Assembly: GCF_019414865.1 (NCBI RefSeq)
Contig: NZ_DXLG01000027.1
Location: forward strand, 1-18,073
Reading direction: 5' to 3'
Source: Veillonella sp.
Lineage (GTDB): Bacteria > Bacillota > Negativicutes > Veillonellales > Veillonellaceae
Length of the DNA stretch: 18,073 nucleotides
The translations under genes were made by a program, and so were the position numbers. How positions within the stretch are numbered: the stretch's first letter is position 1; each line of letters begins with the position of its first letter. Positions 13,615 to 18,073 of this stretch are shown here, in pieces. A model generated the notes under the pieces. The model ran no database searches and was not told the origin of the DNA. It worked only from the letters and a program-made list of their open reading frames with translations.

Positions 13615-14252
13615 TTTATATGAGGATTATTATGCAAATCTATCTCCCTATATATATCTAAAAAGTTCTTCAGTACTCGCCCAGTTAGCCCCCATATGGT
13701 GTATTGTTTATAAGGATAGAAATAAACGGAGTAGTTTTGCCTGATTTTCCAATCAATGTTGTAGCCTTCTAATAAATGGAACGGAAAGTCTTTTAACGGC
13801 TTAGTTCCAATGTCTAGATGCCCCACCGTCGGTTCCATGTCTAATAGATATTGTAATGGAACTGTGAATACCTCTCCTACTTCGTCAGGATTTGGTTTCA
13901 AATCACTTGTATGTAGGCGCACGGCTACGGCATATAGTTTGACACCTATCGCGGATACGAGGCAATCTAAATTACCAAGTAATTCAATTTGATCTAGATT
14001 AATTCCCAGTTCTTCAGAGCATTCACGCATAGCAGCATGGGCACCACTTTTATCATTAGTCTCACAATGTCCACCGGGGAAGCTGATTTCACCTGGTTGA
14101 CGGCGTAGCTTATTACTGCGCACAGTAAACACTACATGATCTTCCCCATCAATTTCTAGTAATGGTACTGCTACTGCCGCAGTTATAACATCAATATCGG
14201 TAAGAACAGTATGTTCTCGTTGTTCTAAAAAGTTACTTAGTTCTTTGTCCAT
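13611..14252 (-). CDS. NUDIX hydrolase, CoA pyrophosphatase type (NudL/Pcd1-like)
   Basis: The 213-residue protein has the CoA-pyrophosphatase signature VRSNKLRRQPGEISFPGG (44-61) directly before the NUDIX box (61-84: GHCETND, then AAMRECSEELGI). The metal-binding REcsEE glutamates (77, 80, 81) are present. As usual in this subfamily the box has Asp in place of the first Glu and one extra residue. Such enzymes split CoA or acyl-CoA into 3',5'-ADP and phosphopantetheine derivatives. At 213 residues it is in the normal range. ATG at 14252 has AGAGGAC upstream. No terminator follows and the ppsA promoter overlaps its stop codon, so some read-through into ppsA is likely. Confidence 0.9.
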   Translation of the reverse strand: MDKELSNFLEQREHTVLTDIDVITAAVAVPLLEIDGEDHVVFTVRSNKLRRQPGEISFPGGHCETNDKSGAHAAMRECSEELGINLDQIELLGNLDCLVSAIGVKLYAVAVRLHTSDLKPNPDEVGEVFTVPLQYLLDMEPTVGHLDIGTKPLKDFPFHLLEGYNIDWKIRQNYSVYFYPYKQYTIWGLTGRVLKNFLDIYREIDLHNNPHIN

Positions 14253-14270
14253 ATACAGTCCTCTTACTTT

Positions 14271-14292
14271 ATAGATACTATACGATATCTAT
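14271..14292. repeat. Inverted repeat upstream of the NUDIX gene
   Basis: ATAGATA (14271-14277) and TATCTAT (14286-14292) flank 8 bases, 19 bases before the NUDIX start codon. Just beyond it ATATAAA-att-TTTATAT (14291-14307) forms a second AT-only inverted repeat. Either may fold in the leader or be a binding site. Confidence 0.45.
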
Positions 14293-14312
14293 ATAAAATT
14301 TTTATATGTCAA

Positions 14313-14349
14313 ATTTGTATTTTATATTTGTATTTGTATTTATATTTTA
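14313..14349. repeat. Imperfect hexamer tandem repeat (ATTTGT/ATTTAT)
   Basis: Six consecutive units of six or seven bases read ATTTGT, ATTTTAT, ATTTGT, ATTTGT, ATTTAT, ATTTTA. It lies 61-97 bases upstream of the NUDIX start codon and directly next to a TTGACA hexamer (minus strand, 14312-14307). Copy number could change by slippage. Confidence 0.75.
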
Positions 14350-14354
14350 CTTTT

Positions 14355-14360
14355 ATTATA
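14355..14360 (-). promoter_or_regulatory. Possible -10 element of the NUDIX gene
   Basis: A perfect TATAAT is at 14360-14355 on the minus strand, but no good -35 lies 16-18 bases upstream. If used, the hexamer repeat would be in the leader RNA. The alternative is TTGACA at 14312-14307, which lacks a good -10 at the right distance. Confidence 0.35.
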
Positions 14361-14437
14361 CATGAACTTGTAAGTCATTTTTTGCTTTACAAACAACAGA
14401 TTTAGTAGATAAATAGTCTCATAGACCAAATAGACAT

Positions 14438-14476
14438 AAAAAAACTGTGATGAGGTTTCTATCTCATCACAGTTTT
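14438..14476 (-). terminator. Terminator of tyrS
   Basis: AAAACTGTGATGAG (minus 14476-14463) pairs perfectly with CTCATCACAGTTTT (14454-14441) around an 8-base loop, and the T-tract continues to 14438. It begins 3 bases after the tyrS stop codon. Confidence 0.95.
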
Positions 14477-14479
14477 ATA

Positions 14480-15688
14480 TTAGTTAAATTTAATTTTTAC
14501 GAATTTACGTTTACCAACTTGAACAATCATGCCATCTTCAAGGGTAAGGTTTTCTTCTGTATATTTTTCACCATTTACTTTGAAAGCACCAGCTTTAATG
14601 GAACGACGTGCTTCACCATTAGAAGCAGTCAAACCAGCATCTGTACAGAATTGTGGAACAAAGATTGGTTCTGTTGGCGCATCCATAGCATATTCAGGAA
14701 TATCTGTAGGTAATGCGCGTTGTTGGAAAACACGTTTGAATTCTTCTTCAGCCTCAAGAGCAGCCGCTTCACCATGGTACAAACGAACAATGGTACGAGC
14801 TAATTGCATTTTAGCGTCACGTGGATGTAATTCACCACTTTCAAGACGTTTTTCCATGTCCTCTTGTTCTTCAATTGGCATATCTGTAACGAGCATGAAG
14901 TAGCGCATCATCAATTCATCTGGAATAGACATTGCTTTACCGTACATTTCTTTAGGTTCTTCGTCGATACCGATGTAATTGCCTAAAGATTTACTCATTT
15001 TTTGAACACCGTCAAGGCCTTCAAGCAATGGCATTGTGATAACAACTTGTGGTTCTTGACCTTCTAATTCTTGTAAATGACGGCCCATTAACAAGTTGAA
15101 AGTTTGGTCTGTACCACCAAATTCAACGTCAGCATGTAATGCAACAGAATCTTGACCTTGCATCAATGGATACATAAACTCATGAACACCAATAGCACGA
15201 CCTTCTTTAAAGCGTTTATTGAAATCATCACGTTCCATCATACGCGCTACAGTGTAAGAACTTGCCAAACGTAGAACATCAGCAAAATTCATGGATTCAA
15301 GCCATTCACTGTTGTCGCGAACGATAGTTTTTTCAGGATCCAACACTTTGAAGATTTGTGTTTTATAAGTTTCAGCATTTTTCAATACTTCTTCTTTTGT
15401 AAGTGGTGGACGAGTTGCGCTTTTACCAGTAGGATCACCAATACGTGCAGTGAAACCACCGATAACAATCACTACTTGATGACCAAATTCTTGGAACAAA
15501 CGTAATTTACGAAGTGGTACAGTATGACCCAAATGAATATCTGGCGCTGTTGGGTCCAAACCTAGTTTTACAACTAACGGTTTATTTTCCTTAATGGATT
15601 TTTCTATTTTCTTTACAAGATCTTGTTCATTAATTAAATCTGCTACGCCGTGTTTAATTTGGCGTACTTGTTCTTGAGCACTAACCAT
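14480..15688 (-). CDS. tyrS: Tyrosine--tRNA ligase (TyrZ-like class)
   Basis: It charges tRNA-Tyr with tyrosine. The 402 residues have the class I signatures HLGH (52-55, the HIGH motif) and QKMSKS (229-234), the tyrosine pocket region with HADVEFGGTDQTFN (185-198), and a C-terminal S4 RNA-binding domain (about 340-402). The HLGH sequence context and length fit the TyrZ-like group rather than the Bacillus TyrS/E. coli group. ATG at 15688 has GGAGG 6 bases upstream. It is monocistronic with its own promoter and terminator. The leader is only about 23 bases, so there is no T-box riboswitch. Confidence 0.97.
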   Translation of the reverse strand: MVSAQEQVRQIKHGVADLINEQDLVKKIEKSIKENKPLVVKLGLDPTAPDIHLGHTVPLRKLRLFQEFGHQVVIVIGGFTARIGDPTGKSATRPPLTKEEVLKNAETYKTQIFKVLDPEKTIVRDNSEWLESMNFADVLRLASSYTVARMMERDDFNKRFKEGRAIGVHEFMYPLMQGQDSVALHADVEFGGTDQTFNLLMGRHLQELEGQEPQVVITMPLLEGLDGVQKMSKSLGNYIGIDEEPKEMYGKAMSIPDELMMRYFMLVTDMPIEEQEDMEKRLESGELHPRDAKMQLARTIVRLYHGEAAALEAEEEFKRVFQQRALPTDIPEYAMDAPTEPIFVPQFCTDAGLTASNGEARRSIKAGAFKVNGEKYTEENLTLEDGMIVQVGKRKFVKIKFN

Positions 15689-15717
15689 GATAATCCTCCT
15701 CGAAATACTATTGTTTT

Positions 15718-15746
15718 AGTATACCATTATCTAAAAACTTTCACAA
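15718..15746 (-). promoter_or_regulatory. Promoter of tyrS
   Basis: Minus-strand TTGTGA (15746-15741), a 17-base spacer and TATACT (15723-15718). Transcription would start near 15711, 23 bases before the ATG. Confidence 0.8.
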
Positions 15747-15760
15747 TTATATATATAGTA

Positions 15761-15817
15761 TTGGTTTTAAGCCATTTATGATATAATATTTATAACTGCG
15801 TAATAGAATTTACGTTA
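15761..15817 (+). promoter_or_regulatory. Extended -10 promoter and leader hairpin of the penicillin-binding protein gene
   Basis: TGATATAAT (15779-15787) is an extended -10 (TG-N-TATAAT). The TTGGTT at 15761 is a poor -35 at 15 bases, as is common with extended -10 promoters. Just after the start point, CGTAA (15799-15803) and TTACG (15810-15814), helped by outer ATAA/TTAT, can form a small leader hairpin. The ribosome-binding site AGAGGTG follows at about 15839-15845. Confidence 0.65.
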
Positions 15818-15850
15818 TATTTACTAACAAAAGAAAAAAGAGGTGACTCT

Positions 15851-17941
15851 ATGAGTAATAACTCAAATGCGAGAAGCAGCCGCCGTTCTAACGGTAGCGG
15901 CTCTACACCGAAGAAAACAAGTCCAAAGCGTCTATTTTGGATTTGTGCCCTTCTCCTTATACTCATCGTAGCCGGAGGTGGCTGTGGTTTTATCAGTGCC
16001 ACACTGTCTAACCTACCAGATGTATCCAATGTACGTCCTTCCGCATCGTCTCAAATTTACGATGTGCACGGTAATCTCATCACAACGGTTCATTCCACAG
16101 AGAATCGATTACCAGTACCTTTAAAAGATGTACCAAAGGATTTACAAAATGCCTTTGTTGCTACTGAGGACTCTCGCTTCTACTCCCATCACGGTATCGA
16201 CCCAGTTGGTATCTTACGTGCTGTATGGGTTAACCTTGTTCATAGTGGCGTATCTGAAGGTGGTTCTACTATCACTCAACAGTTAGCGCGTAATGCATTC
16301 TTGTCTCAAGACAGAACATTTAAACGTAAAATTTCTGAAGCATTACTAGCACTAAAAATTGAACAACATTACACTAAGGATGAAATCCTTGAAATGTACA
16401 TGAACCAAATTTACTTTGGCCAAGGTGCATACGGTGTGCAATCTGCAGCTCATGTATACTTTGGTAAGGATGCTAGCCAATTAACGCTAGCTCAAGCAGC
16501 ACTCATTGCAGGCTTACCACAAAGTCCTAACTACTACTCTCCATTCAATGATTTGGAAGCTAGTAAAAAACGTCAAGCTGTTGTATTAGGCCAAATGGTT
16601 AAATACGGTTACATTACACAAGAGCAAGCTGATGAAGCACGTCAAGCAGATTTAGGCTTAGTGGCAAAACAAGAACAAACGCATGAAAAATCTAATGCGT
16701 CTTACTTCATTAACTATGTTATTGCACAAGTTTCTGAAAAATATGGCGACGATGCAATCTATAAAGATGGTTTAAAAATTTATACAACTCTTGATATGGA
16801 TGCACAAAATGCAGCTGTAGCAGCAATGCAAAACTTGCCTAATTACTACACTGATAGCAATGGTTTACATCAACCACAAGGTGCTATCGTAGCTATGAAC
16901 CCTCATAATGGTTACATTATGGCTATGGTTGGTGGCCGCGGTGATGATGCATTTAACCGTGCTACACAAGCAGAACGTCAACCAGGTTCCGCCATGAAGC
17001 CATTTGTATATTTAGCAGCTATTCAATCTGGTAAAACTCCTGGTTCTATCGTAGATGATAGCCCTGTTACATTTGGTAACTGGAGCCCTAAAAACTATGA
17101 AAATGACTTCGTAGGTAATATTACATATCGCTATGCATTACAACATTCTCGTAACGTAGCTGCCGTAAAAATTGCTGATGAAGTAGGCATGTCTAAGATT
17201 ATTAAACTTGCCAAAGAAATGGGTATCACTACCCTTACAGATCAAGATAATAACTTGTCTACTGCACTCGGTGGTTTAACTCATGGTGTAACACCTCTTG
17301 AAATGGTTCAAGCTTATGGTGTACTTGCTAATGGTGGTATCAAGGTTCAACCTACGGCAATCGTTAAAATTGTAGACCGCAATGGTCAAGTTGTGGAGGA
17401 ACACTCCATCCAAGAAAAACGCGTTGTAGACGAAAAAGATGCAGCAATCATTACAAATATGCTAGAATCCGTTATAAATGGCGGTACTGGTGGTAATGCC
17501 GCAATCGGTCGTCCTGCAGCAGGTAAAACTGGTACAACAGATGATTCCAAGGATGCTTGGTTCGTTGGTTACACGCCTGATTTAGTAGCTGCCGTTTGGA
17601 TTGGTGATGACTATGGCTCGGAAACATTACGAGGCATCACCGGTGGTGACACACCTGCTATTATGTGGGGCCAATTCATGGCAAATGCTCTTGCCAATAC
17701 CCCTGCTTCTGACTTCTCCGTTCCTGCTAGCGCACAATCAGCTGTCTCTGAAGGTTATTACAACCCTGCAAAAGCACAGCCTAAAAAAGAAGCCGCTAAG
17801 GACGAAAAGGCGGATAAAAAAGACGATAAAGACAAGTCAAAAGATGAAGCAGTAAAAGATGACAGTGGCTCAAAAGATGATGCAACTGAACAGAAATCTA
17901 ATTCATCCAAAAGTAAAAAGTCTAGTAAAAAAGATCGTTAA
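15851..17941 (+). CDS. Class A penicillin-binding protein (PBP1A family), bifunctional
   Basis: It polymerises lipid II into glycan strands and cross-links them, outside the cytoplasmic membrane. Of 696 residues, 1-27 are a basic, Ser/Arg/Lys-rich cytoplasmic tail and 28-50 a membrane anchor. A GT51 glycosyltransferase domain follows with catalytic Glu106 (ATEDSRFYSHHG), GGSTITQQLARN (137-148), RKISE (159-163) and MYMNQIYFGQGAYG (182-195). The transpeptidase domain has Ser380-x-x-Lys383 (PGSAMK), SRN (433-435) and KTG (559-561). The last ~54 residues (643-696) are almost only Lys, Asp, Glu, Ser and Ala and should be unstructured. ATG has AGAGGTG upstream. It is divergent from tyrS and ends at a strong terminator. 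It lacks the large inserted region of the ~850-residue enterobacterial PBP1A. Confidence 0.96.
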   Translation: MSNNSNARSSRRSNGSGSTPKKTSPKRLFWICALLLILIVAGGGCGFISATLSNLPDVSNVRPSASSQIYDVHGNLITTVHSTENRLPVPLKDVPKDLQNAFVATEDSRFYSHHGIDPVGILRAVWVNLVHSGVSEGGSTITQQLARNAFLSQDRTFKRKISEALLALKIEQHYTKDEILEMYMNQIYFGQGAYGVQSAAHVYFGKDASQLTLAQAALIAGLPQSPNYYSPFNDLEASKKRQAVVLGQMVKYGYITQEQADEARQADLGLVAKQEQTHEKSNASYFINYVIAQVSEKYGDDAIYKDGLKIYTTLDMDAQNAAVAAMQNLPNYYTDSNGLHQPQGAIVAMNPHNGYIMAMVGGRGDDAFNRATQAERQPGSAMKPFVYLAAIQSGKTPGSIVDDSPVTFGNWSPKNYENDFVGNITYRYALQHSRNVAAVKIADEVGMSKIIKLAKEMGITTLTDQDNNLSTALGGLTHGVTPLEMVQAYGVLANGGIKVQPTAIVKIVDRNGQVVEEHSIQEKRVVDEKDAAIITNMLESVINGGTGGNAAIGRPAAGKTGTTDDSKDAWFVGYTPDLVAAVWIGDDYGSETLRGITGGDTPAIMWGQFMANALANTPASDFSVPASAQSAVSEGYYNPAKAQPKKEAAKDEKADKKDDKDKSKDEAVKDDSGSKDDATEQKSNSSKSKKSSKKDR

Positions 17942-17952
17942 TCTCATACGCT

Positions 17953-17987
17953 AAAGGAGCGGAACAAGTGTTCCGCTCCTTTCTTTT
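17953..17987 (+). terminator. Terminator of the penicillin-binding protein gene
   Basis: AAAGGAGCGGAAC (17953-17965) and GTTCCGCTCCTTT (17970-17982) form a perfect 13-bp GC-rich stem with a 4-base loop, followed by CTTTT. It begins 11 bases after the stop codon. Confidence 0.95.
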
Positions 17988-17990
17988 ACG

Positions 17991-18018
17991 TAAAAAAAGT
18001 AGTAAGTTCAAAGAACTT
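17991..18018 (-). terminator. Weak hairpin and T-run, possible terminator of a gene entering from the right
   Basis: AAGTTC (18004-18009) and GAACTT (18013-18018) form a 6-bp stem with a 3-base loop. Read on the minus strand it is followed, after a few bases, by seven T's (17999-17993). This orientation suits a leftward gene converging on the penicillin-binding protein gene. The stem is short and the T-run is displaced, so confidence is low. In the remaining bases to the right edge I see only a CAGTAA-a-TTACTG inverted repeat (18061-18073). Confidence 0.35.
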
Positions 18019-18073
18019 GGGTTATAGGACAAAACGTGTTGGTTTTATAGGCGATGGAGCCAGTAAATTACTG

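Noticed and set aside
14361..14437. Small RNA or gene between tyrS terminator and the NUDIX gene
   Set aside because: Only weak short inverted repeats (TTGTAA/TTACAA, GTCT/AGAC) were found, with no promoter-terminator pair or start with ribosome-binding site.
15689..15850. T-box leader for tyrS
   Set aside because: A good promoter at 15718-15746 leaves a leader of about 23 bases, far too short for a T-box, and no T-box sequence is seen.
15935..16000. Lipoprotein signal in the penicillin-binding protein (VAGGGC near residue 45)
   Set aside because: The -3 position before Cys is Gly, not Leu/Val/Ile, and the segment is a normal single membrane anchor of class A enzymes.
1..18073. Defence system, prophage, insertion sequence or CRISPR array
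   Set aside because: All genes are recognisable core families with similar base composition; no transposase, integrase, regularly spaced repeats or target-site duplications were seen.

Overview
The window is an ordinary stretch of chromosomal core genes from an AT-rich bacterium. It has Firmicutes-style GGAGG ribosome-binding sites, a four-cysteine L28, a TyrZ-type tyrosyl-tRNA synthetase and a CcpN-type regulator. It also has genes for phosphatidylethanolamine synthesis. I infer a member of the Negativicutes, most likely Veillonella or a close relative. That genus call rests on gene content and remembered resemblance, not on a search. I saw no insertion sequence, prophage, CRISPR array or broken gene.

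Left region (1-5726, all minus strand): a tRNA-Leu is cut by the left edge and has a consensus promoter at 40-68. Upstream of it, reading in the minus direction, lies a tightly packed set: guaB, a WecG/TagA glycosyltransferase, psd, pssA, a family 2 glycosyltransferase and surE. Gaps are 14-19 nt, with one 8-nt overlap, so this looks like one transcript joining GMP synthesis, membrane phospholipid synthesis, glycan transfer and nucleotide dephosphorylation. A strong hairpin-plus-T-tract sits between a small tautomerase gene and guaB and leaves almost no room for a separate guaB promoter.

Middle region (5727-11105): the tautomerase and recG read leftward. rpmB reads rightward from a shared AT-rich intergenic region and ends at a bidirectional terminator. 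Converging on that terminator is the leftward set of a CcpN-like regulator, ppsR and a dGTPase-family HD hydrolase, the last two overlapping by ATGA.

Right region (11106-18073): ppsA, a CoA-pyrophosphatase-type NUDIX gene and tyrS are on the minus strand. A class A penicillin-binding protein is on the plus strand, divergent from tyrS, and ends at a clear terminator.

The most coherent biology is the PEP block: PEP synthase (ppsA), the kinase/pyrophosphorylase that should switch it on and off (ppsR) and a CcpN-type regulator lie side by side. This fits an organism that makes sugars from lactate or pyruvate. I did not find convincing evidence of an undescribed system. The most useful leads are the guaB leader hairpin, the unassigned glycosyltransferase in the lipid operon, direct repeats at the ppsA start site, and a hexamer repeat upstream of the NUDIX gene.
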